This document shows positions 42,017 to 49,360 of a stretch of 64,000 nt of DNA, in pieces (position 1 is the first letter of the stretch; each line of letters opens with the position of its first letter). Source of the stretch: JACVRW01 sp963734025 (GTDB lineage: Bacteria; Actinomycetota; Thermoleophilia; Solirubrobacterales; Thermoleophilaceae); contig CAVTFR010000014.1 in NCBI GenBank assembly GCA_963734025.1, positions 186,001-250,000 of the forward strand, read 5' to 3'. The position numbers were made by a program, and so were the translations under genes. Under the pieces are notes generated by a model. It saw only the letters and a program-made list of their open reading frames with translations. It ran no database searches and had not been told where the DNA came from.

Positions 42017-43926
42017 TCAGCCGGTGGGGGAGCCCCGCCTCCGCCCGCCGGGGCGGGCACCGCCGCCGGCTGCCTCTCCTTGAACACAGCGTGCACCGCT
42101 CCCGGGACGCCGTACTCGTAGGGGCCGCCGACCACGGTCGGGATCTCGTCGAAGTTGAACACGGGCGGGGGCGAGGACACCTGCCACTCGATCGAGTGGG
42201 CGCGCCACGGGTTGCCCGGCGCGGCCGGGCCGTGCCGCCAGGAGGCGACCATGTTGTAGAGGAAGATCAGGAACGACAGGCCGAAGATGAAGGCCGAGAT
42301 CGAGATGATGGCGTTCCAGGTCGCGAACTGCTCGGAGTAGTCGGCCACCCGCCTCGGCATGCCGTCGATGCCCACGAAGTGCATCGGGCCGAAGGTGAGG
42401 TTGAAGAAGATGAACGACAGCCAGAAGTGGAGCCGCCCGAGCGACTCGTCGTACATCCGCCCGGTCATCTTCGGGAACCAGTGGTAGAGCCCGGCGAAGA
42501 TCGTGAACACGGAGCCGCCGAACAGCACGTAGTGGATGTGGGCGACGATGAAGTACGTGTCCGACACGTGGATGTCGAACGGCACGACGGCGAGCATGAT
42601 CCCGCTGATCCCGCCCAGCGTGAACATCGTCAAGAAGCCGAGCGCGAAGAGAAGCGGCGTTCTGAGGTGGATCACTCCTCGCCAGAGCGTGGCGAGCCAG
42701 GAGAAGATCTTGATTCCCGTCGGGACGGCGATGAGCATCGTCGTGATCATCATCGGTATCCGCAGCCAGCTCTGCATGCCGGACACGAACATGTGGTGCG
42801 CCCAGACCGTGAAGCCGAGGATCACGATCGCCACCAGCGAGAACGCCATCATGCGGTAGCCGAACACCGGCTTGCGGGCGTGCGTCGAGATGACCTCGCT
42901 GATGATCCCGAAGCCCGGCAGCATCATGATGTAGACGGCCGGGTGCGAGTAGAACCAGAAGACGTGCTGGTACATCAGCACGTCGCCGTTCGCCGCCGGG
43001 TCGAAGAACTGGGTGCCGAGCGAGCGGTCGAGCAGGACCATGAACTGCGAGCCCGCGATGAAGGGCGTGGCGATCACGACCAAGAGCGACGTCGTGAAGT
43101 TCGCCCACACCAGCAGCGGCATGCGCCAGAACGTCATGCCGGGCGCGCGCATGGTGATGATCGTGACCAGGAAGTTGAGCGCGGTGGCGATCGACGAGGC
43201 GCCCGCGAACTGCACGCCGAGCGTGAAGAACTGCTGGCCCAGCGGTGTCTCGGTCGAGATCGGCGCGTAGGCCGTCCAGCCGGTCGCGAAGGCGCCGCCC
43301 TCGGCGAAGTACGAGCACAGCATCATCACGCCGCCGATCGGCAGCATCCAGAAGGACAGGGCGTTCAGGCGCGGGAACGCCATGTCCGGCGCGCCGATCA
43401 TCAGCGGGATCACGTAGTTCGCGATCCCGGCGAAGACCGGGATGATGAACAGGAAGATCATGATCGAGGCGTGGACCGAGAAGAGCCCGTTGAAGGTGTT
43501 CGGGTCCACGAACTGGGTGCCGGGCTGCGCGAGCTCCGCGCGCATCAGCATCGCCATCAGCCCGCCCGCGATGAAGAAGAACATCGTCGTGACGATGTAT
43601 TGGATGCCGATGACCTTGTGGTCGGTGTTGACGCGGAAGTAGTCCTTCCACGTCTTGGCGCCGTGGCCCGAGTGGTCCTCGGGGATGGTCGGGGCGCCCG
43701 AGGCCCAGCGGAACCAGTAGTCGAAGCAGCCGATCCCGACCAGGTAGCCGAGCGGCGCGGCGACCAGGCCGCCCACGGTGATGATCGCGTTCCAGTCGAC
43801 GATCGGATCCCAGCCATAGAGCGCGCGGATTACGACCACGATCGCCATGCCGAAGGCGAAGCCACCCACGGTGCCGAGCGCGGCGCGATACCAGCCTGGG
43901 GACAGGAGCTTCCGGGTGAGCGTCAT
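42013..43926 (-). CDS. ctaD: Cytochrome c oxidase subunit I (aa3 type)
   Basis: 637 aa, longer than the usual 530-580. Two extra membrane helices (about 16-35 and 47-68) precede the canonical twelve. Haem a ligand His152 lies in LFSVHASIMIF. The CuB/Tyr site is FYSHPAVY (Tyr326, Ser327, His328, cross-link Tyr332), and CuB ligands His377-His378 lie in WAHHMF; haem a3 and a ligands lie in AHIHYVLFG. The YS pair in place of the Glu of GHPEVY marks an A2-type oxidase. The ATG at 43926 overlaps the ctaC stop (ATGA). The proline-rich C-terminal tail is cytoplasmic. Confidence 0.95.
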   Translation of the reverse strand: MTLTRKLLSPGWYRAALGTVGGFAFGMAIVVVIRALYGWDPIVDWNAIITVGGLVAAPLGYLVGIGCFDYWFRWASGAPTIPEDHSGHGAKTWKDYFRVNTDHKVIGIQYIVTTMFFFIAGGLMAMLMRAELAQPGTQFVDPNTFNGLFSVHASIMIFLFIIPVFAGIANYVIPLMIGAPDMAFPRLNALSFWMLPIGGVMMLCSYFAEGGAFATGWTAYAPISTETPLGQQFFTLGVQFAGASSIATALNFLVTIITMRAPGMTFWRMPLLVWANFTTSLLVVIATPFIAGSQFMVLLDRSLGTQFFDPAANGDVLMYQHVFWFYSHPAVYIMMLPGFGIISEVISTHARKPVFGYRMMAFSLVAIVILGFTVWAHHMFVSGMQSWLRIPMMITTMLIAVPTGIKIFSWLATLWRGVIHLRTPLLFALGFLTMFTLGGISGIMLAVVPFDIHVSDTYFIVAHIHYVLFGGSVFTIFAGLYHWFPKMTGRMYDESLGRLHFWLSFIFFNLTFGPMHFVGIDGMPRRVADYSEQFATWNAIISISAFIFGLSFLIFLYNMVASWRHGPAAPGNPWRAHSIEWQVSSPPPVFNFDEIPTVVGGPYEYGVPGAVHAVFKERQPAAVPAPAGGGGAPPPAE

Positions 43927-45062
43927 TCCTGCGACTCCAGAAGGTACTTCACAAGAGCGTCGAGCTCCGCACGCGAGAGCTTGTCGCCGAAGTCGGCCGG
44001 CATCACGCCGTCGGGGAAGCCCTGCGTGACGTCGGCGGACGGGTCGACGATCGATTCCCTCACGAACGCCGCGTCCGTGTCCTCGAGCTTCCCGAGGTCG
44101 GGGCCGACGGTCCCGCTGGCTCCGGCGGCTGCCAGCGTGTGACACGAGCCGCAGCCCTGGGCCGTGAAGATCTGCTCGCCCTCGGCAGCCGCGGCCCCGC
44201 CACCGCCTCCTCCGCCGCCGCCTCCACCGCCGGCGCCGGCTTCGCCCTCACCTTCGCCGCTCTCACCGGCCTCCGGGCCGGCGGCGCCCTCCTGGACCTG
44301 GTCCTCGATCCAGCCGTCGAAAGCGGTCGCCGGCAGCACGCGCACGAACTGACGCATCGTCGAGTGGCCGAGGCCGCAGAGCTCGGCGCAGACCACCTCG
44401 TAGCGGCCGACCCTGTCGGGCGTCAGTCGGATCCTGGTGGTCAGGCCCGGCACCGCGTCCGACTTGAGCCGGAACTGCGGCACCCAGAACGAGTGCAGCA
44501 CGTCGCGGGTGTGGATCTTGAAGTCGATCGGCCGGTCCACCGGAAGGACGAGCTCGTTCGAGTTGACCTTCTGCTTCGGGTACTCGAAGGTCCACGTGAA
44601 CTGCTGGCCGGTGACGTTCACGACCAGCTCGTCCGGCTGCTTCGCCTCGATGTCGTCGAGCACGATCCAGCCGTAGGTCGCGAGCGCGGTGACCATGAGG
44701 AACGGGATCGTCACCCAGATGACCTCGAGCCTCGTGTTGCCGTGGATCGGCGGCCCGTCGCCCATGTCGCCGGGCTTCGCCCGGAAGCGGACGACCGAGT
44801 AGATCGCGATCGTCATCACGAGCACGAAGACCGGGACGGAGCAGATCAGGAGGACGTCGTAGAGCGTGTCGATGTCGCTCGCCGCACCCGAGGCGGGCGT
44901 CGGGAACCAGTCGATCAGCAGGGTGATCGCGATGCCGACGAGCGAGGCGATCACGCCGATGGCGATCATCCGCGCGACCGGGTGCTTCTCTCCCTCCAGG
45001 CGGGGATCGGTCTCGGGCGGGCCCTTGGCCGTGTCCTGCGAAATCGGGTCCCTCTCGCTCAC
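43923..45062 (-). CDS. ctaC: Cytochrome c oxidase subunit II fused to cytochrome c
   Basis: 379 aa if started at GTG 45062. Two membrane helices (about 34-52 and 66-90) are followed by the CuA cupredoxin domain with CAELCGLGHSTM, a Glu- and Gly-rich linker containing 12 consecutive glycines, and a C-terminal haem c domain (CGSCH; ligand Met in GVMPADFG). This is the caa3 arrangement. I prefer the GTG at 45062 to the upstream GTG at 45071 because TAAAGT ends exactly seven bases before it. First gene of the oxidase operon. Confidence 0.93.
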   Translation of the reverse strand: MSERDPISQDTAKGPPETDPRLEGEKHPVARMIAIGVIASLVGIAITLLIDWFPTPASGAASDIDTLYDVLLICSVPVFVLVMTIAIYSVVRFRAKPGDMGDGPPIHGNTRLEVIWVTIPFLMVTALATYGWIVLDDIEAKQPDELVVNVTGQQFTWTFEYPKQKVNSNELVLPVDRPIDFKIHTRDVLHSFWVPQFRLKSDAVPGLTTRIRLTPDRVGRYEVVCAELCGLGHSTMRQFVRVLPATAFDGWIEDQVQEGAAGPEAGESGEGEGEAGAGGGGGGGGGGGGAAAAEGEQIFTAQGCGSCHTLAAAGASGTVGPDLGKLEDTDAAFVRESIVDPSADVTQGFPDGVMPADFGDKLSRAELDALVKYLLESQE

Positions 45063-45069
45063 GGCGGGC

Positions 45070-45075
45070 ACTTTA
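45070..45075 (-). promoter_or_regulatory. -10 hexamer TAAAGT of the oxidase operon, leaderless
   Basis: Ends seven bases before the GTG at 45062. It overlaps the earlier in-frame GTG at 45071, which therefore would not be transcribed. Confidence 0.5.
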
Positions 45076-45109
45076 TTTGGTCGGCCCGCCGGCTGCGACG
45101 CGAGCGGTG

Positions 45110-45535
45110 CTAGGCGGCCAGGCGGCCGTTCGTGCGCCGGAACGCCGAGGGCGGCGCTCCGTGGCTACGGCGGAAAGCCTTGGCGAACTGGGCCGCCTGG
45201 CGGTAGCCGACCGCCGCCGCCACCTCCTGCACGGACATGCGCCCTTCGTGCAGCAGCTCGGCGGCACGCGACATCCGGATGCGCTGGAGCTCACGCCGGA
45301 AGCTCGTGCCGCCCGCCTCCGAGAAGGAGCGCTGCAGCTGGCGCCGTGAGGTGGCGATCTGGCGCGCCACCCGCGTCAGGCAGAGCTCCTCGTTCGAGTA
45401 ATCCCGCCTCATCACCTCGAGGGCGTCGAAGTACAGCTCGTTCCGCCTGTGCACGGTGGAATTACGCACTTCTCCACGGGATACGCCCTGGAAGCGCGCG
45501 CGGATCAACGGTAGTCTGCTTATGCCGATCGTCAC
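45110..45535 (-). CDS. AraC-type helix-turn-helix regulator
   Basis: 141 aa. The C-terminal 100 residues are a complete AraC DNA-binding domain with two helix-turn-helix units: LTRVARQIATSRRQLQRSFS and MSVQEVAAAVGYRQAAQFAKAFRRSHG. The N-terminal 35 residues are basic and not a known ligand domain, so the protein has no sensor of its own. The GTG at 45535 is the longest start; a GTG at residue 28 is possible. It lies 47 bases upstream of the oxidase operon on the same strand and could control it. Confidence 0.82.
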   Translation of the reverse strand: MTIGISRLPLIRARFQGVSRGEVRNSTVHRRNELYFDALEVMRRDYSNEELCLTRVARQIATSRRQLQRSFSEAGGTSFRRELQRIRMSRAAELLHEGRMSVQEVAAAVGYRQAAQFAKAFRRSHGAPPSAFRRTNGRLAA

Positions 45536-45564
45536 TAAGGCGCTAACGGCCGGAAGGGAGCTGT

Positions 45565-45984
45565 ATGCAGGTTCGCGCAGGGATGAGTGACGTCGTACTG
45601 ACGATCAACCCGGGCCACACGCTGCGTGAGGCCTCTCGGGCGATGGCCGAGCGGGGTGTCGGCGCGGCGGTCGTGATCGACCCGGAGCAGCCCGGGCCCG
45701 GCATCGTCACCGAGCGCGACGTGCTTCACTCGATCGCCAGGGGCCTGGACCCGGACAGCGAGCTCGTGGGCGACCACCTCTCGCCGGAGCTCGTCTTCGC
45801 GGCTCCCGAGTGGTCGCTCGAGCGCGCGGCCGAGGCGATGGTCCGCGGCGGCTTCCGCCACCTCGTCGTGATCGACGGAGGCAGCATGACCGGCGTGCTG
45901 TCGATGCGCGACATAGTGCGCTGCTGGGTCTCGGACGGCGCGACCAGCGAGCTGCCGTCGGACCTGAACGCCGCAACGGGCTGA
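45565..45984 (+). CDS. CBS-domain pair protein
   Basis: 139 aa from ATG at 45565, set by GGAAGGGAG. Two CBS motifs: 1-60 (VLTINPGHTLREASRAMAER, ending GIVTERDVLHSI) and 70-128 (PELVFAAPEWSLERAAEAMV, ending GVLSMRDIVRCW). It probably senses an adenine nucleotide. Divergent from the AraC regulator with only 29 bases between the starts, so the two promoters overlap. It is distinct from the CBS protein at 31.4 kb. Confidence 0.88.
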   Translation: MQVRAGMSDVVLTINPGHTLREASRAMAERGVGAAVVIDPEQPGPGIVTERDVLHSIARGLDPDSELVGDHLSPELVFAAPEWSLERAAEAMVRGGFRHLVVIDGGSMTGVLSMRDIVRCWVSDGATSELPSDLNAATG

Positions 45985-45991
45985 GCCGGGC

Positions 45992-46231
45992 TCAGTGGTG
46001 CTCGAGCGGCAGCTCTGAGATCTCGCGGCGCGTCTCGCCGATCCACTTGACGACGGCGATCAGCGTCAGGATCACGCCGATCACGACCATCACGAGCGAG
46101 AGCACGACGCCCGTGATCGCGAGCGCGAGGCCGGCCGCCGTGAGGACCGGCAGATAGGACGGCCCGGGAAGGTGGATGAGCTCGCCGGCAGGCTCCGGCG
46201 TCTCGCGCGCAAGGCGCGTCTCCTCCGCCAT
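45992..46231 (-). CDS. Membrane protein, probable cytochrome oxidase subunit IV-like
   Basis: 79 aa. ATG at 46231 overlaps the stop of the next gene upstream (TGATG). A polar start with EIHLPGPSYLP-like sequence (ELIHLPGPSYLPV) is followed by two membrane helices (about 28-43 and 46-64) and a tail WIGETRREISELPLEHH. This pattern is found in small proteins near haem-copper oxidase genes of related actinobacteria; I recall it as oxidase-associated but cannot verify it. The oxidase operon lies 1 kb away on the same strand. Confidence 0.6.
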   Translation of the reverse strand: MAEETRLARETPEPAGELIHLPGPSYLPVLTAAGLALAITGVVLSLVMVVIGVILTLIAVVKWIGETRREISELPLEHH

Positions 46232-46335
46232 CAGTAGACGAGCCCCACGACCCAGGCCAGCGCGAAGACGATCAGCGAGATCGCGCCGGCGATCAGCGCG
46301 GTGCGCAGGTTCTTGTAGGCGAGCCGACGGTCCAC
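46231..46335 (-). CDS. Tiny membrane protein, 34 aa
   Basis: GTG at 46335 (VDRRLAYKNLRTALIAGAIS, then a helix ending LAWVVGLVY); a TTG at 46344 would add three residues. One membrane helix spans about 12-33. It overlaps the 79-aa membrane protein gene as TGATG. Its size and layout match the 35-aa protein after ctaE. It is probably a structural or assembly subunit of the oxidase, but that is inference. Confidence 0.55.
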   Translation of the reverse strand: MDRRLAYKNLRTALIAGAISLIVFALAWVVGLVY

Positions 46336-46344
46336 CGGCCGCAA

Positions 46345-46640
46345 GATGTATCAGATCGCCCGGGGGGAGCGGCCGGGGGCTCGTGCGGTGCAGGGCAATC
46401 GACCCGGGTAGCGGGGCGCGATGCTGCGTGTTCTGGGGCTGGGCGCTCAGCCGCCCGCTCAGCGAGGAGCTCTCGGAGCGCGAGGGCGGCTGACCAGGCC
46501 GGCCCTGCGACCGGCCTGGACGAATGATCGAGTGGCGCTCGCGACCAACCGCGCGTACGGTTTGCGTTGCGAGGGCACTCCGCGCCTGCGGGGCGCCCTC
46601 GACCACTTGACAGGGTTGGCGGCAAGGAGGCACGAGCGAG
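46345..46640. other. Gap without a firm gene
   Basis: 296 bases. A plus-strand frame ends WALSRPLSEELSEREGG and TGA at 46491-46493, directly followed by a terminator-like hairpin (46494-46519), which suggests the tail of a lost gene. No start codon with good context precedes it. The ribosome-binding site AAGGAGG of the next gene lies at about 46624. Confidence 0.4.
46494..46519 (+). terminator. Nine-pair hairpin
   Basis: CCAGGCCGG 46494-46502, eight-base loop, CCGGCCTGG 46511-46519, perfect. It follows an open-frame stop at 46493 that belongs to no complete gene. Confidence 0.5.
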
Positions 46641-46979
46641 GTGATCGGGGAACGGACGGCGGTCGAAGCCTTCCTGGAGGCGGAGCCCACGAGCACCGGC
46701 GCGATCGAGGTCGAGGTGCGCGAGCTTCCGCCGACCACCGACCCGCGCTCCGGCCGACCGCTCGCCGTCCCCCCGCTCGTAGTGCTGTGGATCGAGGAGC
46801 GGCCGCTCGCCGCGCGCGTGCACGGCGTCGTGGCGGTCAACCGCTTCCCGCCCGCACCGCGGCTGGCGACCACACTGGAGGCGGATTGCCTGGCCGCGGG
46901 CCTGGCTGTCGAGTGGCTCTGCGAGGCCGCCATCTGGAGGCTGTTCTCGCAGCCGCCGCGCCCGCGCCTGGCGCGCTGA
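46641..46979 (+). CDS. Hypothetical protein, 112 aa
   Basis: GTG at 46641 with AAGGAGG 11 bases upstream. Soluble and acidic, with a Pro-rich middle (ELPPTTDPRSGRPLAVPPLV), then a strand VVLWIEERP and a C-terminal helix rich in Ala and Trp (CLAAGLAVEWLCEAAIWRLF). No family is recognised. It converges on the murein endopeptidase gene with a seven-base gap. Confidence 0.55.
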   Translation: MIGERTAVEAFLEAEPTSTGAIEVEVRELPPTTDPRSGRPLAVPPLVVLWIEERPLAARVHGVVAVNRFPPAPRLATTLEADCLAAGLAVEWLCEAAIWRLFSQPPRPRLAR

Positions 46980-46986
46980 GCGCCCG

Positions 46987-47793
46987 TCAGGGCAGCCGCA
47001 CGTGCAGGTGGTTGTCGTGGTTGACGAGCGCCTGCACGCGTCCCGACGGGCCGCTCAGGCCGGTGTTCGGGCCGACGAAGATGACCTGCGCGCCGAGCGC
47101 GAGAAAGCGGTCGACGAGCTCTTGGGATAGCTCGCGGTCGATCTCGGAGGCCCAGCGCGGCGCGCGCTCGCGGCCGTCGGCCCGCGGGTAGTAGATGTCG
47201 ACGTCGAGCCCGTTCTGGTGGCTCGCGTGGCCGATGTAGCCGTAGCGCGGCCCGAAGTCGCCGCCCTGCGGGCGGCTCAGGTCGCCGACGGCCATCCGCG
47301 GCGCCTCGGGGTGCGCAGAGCGGAAGTCGCGCGCCACCCGGAGCACCGTGCGCACCAGCCGGTCCGTCCCCCAGCGCCGCCAGGGGCGGTTGGGGGAGCG
47401 CCGCAGCACCGGATCCCAGGTGAAGAAGGTCTCGCGCTCGGCCGGCAGGCGGACGCCGTTCATGAGTCGCCCCCCTGCATGGCTCCCGAGCGCGGTCGAG
47501 CGGCGCCAGTGGATCGGCGGGTCGGGCGGCGGCGCGGGCAGCACCGGCGGCAGCGGCGGCAGCGGCGGCACCGGCTGGACCTGGGCCGGCACGTCGTCCG
47601 GGAAGCTCAGGGGCACGAGGCCGGCGCGCGGCTCGTCCGCGAGCGCCGCAACCGCGACGGCCGCGGCCGTGACGGGGACGATCACGAGAGCTGCAGCGGC
47701 CGTTCGCACCCTATGCCGGTTACGGCGGTGGCGGGCGCCGCGGTCCGGCGGCGCGGGCTCAGGGGCATCGGGAGCTGGGAAGGATCGGTTCAT
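46987..47793 (-). CDS. Murein endopeptidase, MepA/M74-like
   Basis: 268 aa from ATG at 47793. A basic N-terminus is followed by a membrane or signal segment (about 30-50) and a Pro-rich linker (VPPLPPLPPVLPAPPPDPP). The catalytic domain has the zinc motif HASHQNGLDVDIYY and the final HLHVR block, as in penicillin-insensitive murein endopeptidase (LAS family). It cleaves peptide cross-links in the wall. No clear ribosome-binding site; a GTG 24 bases upstream is possible. The ATG overlaps, on the opposite strand, the ATG of the ORF at 47792. Confidence 0.82.
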   Translation of the reverse strand: MNRSFPAPDAPEPAPPDRGARHRRNRHRVRTAAAALVIVPVTAAAVAVAALADEPRAGLVPLSFPDDVPAQVQPVPPLPPLPPVLPAPPPDPPIHWRRSTALGSHAGGRLMNGVRLPAERETFFTWDPVLRRSPNRPWRRWGTDRLVRTVLRVARDFRSAHPEAPRMAVGDLSRPQGGDFGPRYGYIGHASHQNGLDVDIYYPRADGRERAPRWASEIDRELSQELVDRFLALGAQVIFVGPNTGLSGPSGRVQALVNHDNHLHVRLP

Positions 47794-48010
47794 GGCTGAC
47801 GAGCTGACCGCCGGCACCGACGCTGACGCGCGAGCAGGCGTTCACGCGTTCACTGGCGGGCTCGGCAGCAGGTGGCCGCGCGCGTTCTCATGGTCGCAGG
47901 ACGTGCTCGAGGAAATCGGGATGGAGTCGCGCAGCGGCGGCGCTCGAGCGCTTCAGCGCGGCCGCCACCTGATCTCGGCGCAAAAGCACTCGTCGGCGGT
48001 GAACCGTTAG
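47792..48010 (+). CDS. Possible small protein, 72 aa
   Basis: ATG at 47792 with GGGAAGGA seven bases upstream, GC-rich third positions, no membrane segment. Sequence MADELTAGTDADARAGVHAF and onward resembles nothing known to me. Its start codon overlaps the start of the endopeptidase gene on the other strand, so one of the two starts is probably wrong. Confidence 0.3.
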   Translation: MADELTAGTDADARAGVHAFTGGLGSRWPRAFSWSQDVLEEIGMESRSGGARALQRGRHLISAQKHSSAVNR

Positions 48011-48063
48011 GGGGCCGGGGTCCGCAATGGGGTCATAACCCGACCCCCAGGAGGAGCTTCAAG

Positions 48064-48909
48064 ATGAAGCGCAAGCGACTCGTGCGATTCGCCCTCGGCG
48101 CGACCTGTCTGGCCGCGCTTGCGGTACCGGTCGCCGGCCAGGCCGGAAGCCCTGGCTCGAAGGACGCCGGCGGCCGCACCTTCTACGCCACCGACAACCA
48201 GGGCAACCTGGTGAGTTTCTCGGCGGACAACCCCCGTCAGCTCGACAGCATGCGGTCGATCAGCGGGCTGCCGATGGGCGTCAGCCTCACCGGCATCGAC
48301 TTCCGGCCGGCCACAGGTGAGCTGTACGGCGTCGGCAGTGACAGCGTCGTGTACCGCGTCAGTCCGGTCACCGGCAAGGCCGTGGCAGAGGGCCCGGCGT
48401 TCACGCCGGCGCTCAACGGCCGGTTCTTCGGCGTCGATTTCAACCCGACCGTCGATCGCATCCGCGTGACGAGCGACGCCAACCAGAACCTGCGTCTGAA
48501 CCCTGACACAGGCGCTCTGGCCACTCCGGCCCCGGATGCCAACCTCAATCCGAACGACCCGACGGTGGTGGGCTCCGCCTACACCAACTCGTCGTTCAAC
48601 GCCACGCTGCCCACGGCGACCACCCTGTACGCGCTCGACGCACTCGACGACGCGATCTACGTGCAGAATCCGCCCAACGACGGCACGCTGACCATGCCCA
48701 AGCAGCTCGGCATCAACGTTCGCGGCGACAGCGGCTTCGACATCGCCGGCGCCAACAACGCCGGCTACGTGGCCACCGCCTCGGACCGGCGGCCCGGCTC
48801 GGAGCTGTACCGCGTGAACGTGCTGAACGGCAACAGCGTCAAGCTCGGCCAGATCGGCCGCGGCTCGCACACGATCACCGGCCTCGCGGCCGTGCAGGAC
48901 CAGCCCTAG
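48064..48909 (+). CDS. Secreted DUF4394-type beta-propeller protein
   Basis: 281 aa. ATG at 48064 follows AGGAGGAG. Signal peptide 1-26 (MKRKRLVRFALGATCLAALA...). The mature part matches the DUF4394 pattern: repeated strands such as TGIDFRPATGELYGVGSD, GRFFGVDFNPTVDRIRVTSD and ALDALDDAIYVQNPPNDGTL, which suggest a small beta-propeller. Proteins of this group are extracellular and of unknown function. An excellent terminator follows at 48927. Confidence 0.82.
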   Translation: MKRKRLVRFALGATCLAALAVPVAGQAGSPGSKDAGGRTFYATDNQGNLVSFSADNPRQLDSMRSISGLPMGVSLTGIDFRPATGELYGVGSDSVVYRVSPVTGKAVAEGPAFTPALNGRFFGVDFNPTVDRIRVTSDANQNLRLNPDTGALATPAPDANLNPNDPTVVGSAYTNSSFNATLPTATTLYALDALDDAIYVQNPPNDGTLTMPKQLGINVRGDSGFDIAGANNAGYVATASDRRPGSELYRVNVLNGNSVKLGQIGRGSHTITGLAAVQDQP

Positions 48910-48926
48910 CGACTCTTCCGCGCAAT

Positions 48927-48952
48927 GCCTCCGTCCCGCTCGGGACGGAGGC
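48927..48952 (+). terminator. Terminator after the DUF4394 gene
   Basis: GCCTCCGTCCC 48927-48937, loop GCTC, GGGACGGAGGC 48942-48952: eleven perfect pairs, then GTTCGT. The strongest hairpin with a short loop in the window. Confidence 0.8.
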
Positions 48953-49011
48953 GTTCGTGGAGCTTCTGGCCACCTCGATCCGGCCCGAGCACCGAGCGGC
49001 TGATGAGGGGC

Positions 49012-49140
49012 TCACGCTCCTGAGGCGCGCGAGCGCGCAGGCGCCCCGCTGTCATCCTCGACCCTCCCGCGGACGTCCTTGAAGCCGCGCACCCAGGTGA
49101 CCATCATGTGTCGGGCCCGGAACTCGGCCTCGGTGTGGCC
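49012..49140 (-). pseudogene. N-terminal fragment of a YceI-family protein
   Basis: Read from 49140 leftward: GHTEAEFRARHMMVTWVRGF, then KDVRGRVEDDSG, unrelated residues and TGA at 49012-49014. This is the conserved N-terminal strand pair of YceI (polyisoprenoid-binding lipocalin-like) proteins. The preceding bases spell LALDP in a frame one base away. Only about 33 recognisable residues remain, without start codon or C-terminal part. The matching C-terminal part lies on the other strand, starting three bases away. Confidence 0.6.
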
Positions 49141-49142
49141 GG

Positions 49143-49343
49143 GTCGAGGGCGAGGATCGCGGCAGCATGACCCGCGCCGGCTTCGAGGCGACCGCGAGGG
49201 TCAACCGGCACGACTTCGGCGTCTCGTGGCAGGACGAGCTGCCGGGCGGCGGGGTCGTGGCGTCGAACGAGATCGAGCTGACCCTCGACGTCGAGGCGAT
49301 CCGGCTCGAGGACCTCGAGCGCACGGGCGCGGTCGCCTACTAG
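49143..49343 (+). pseudogene. C-terminal fragment of a YceI-family protein
   Basis: Read rightward: VEGEDRGSMTRAGFEATARV, NRHDFGVSW, then DELPGGGVVASNEIELTLDV and a short tail with TAG at 49341-49343. RAGFEATARVNRHDFG is the hallmark of the YceI second half. An ATG at 49167 could start a 58-aa product, but half the lipocalin barrel would be missing. It abuts the N-terminal fragment, which points the other way, so the original gene was probably split by a local inversion. Confidence 0.65.
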
Positions 49344-49360
49344 CGCGACATCGGCGCGGT

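Noticed and set aside
42091..44142. 683-codon open frame on the plus strand opposite ctaD
   Set aside because: Low-complexity His/Arg/Asp translation with no domain; a shadow of the subunit I gene.
44164..44352. Poly-proline ORF on the plus strand
   Set aside because: It is the complement of the poly-glycine linker of ctaC.
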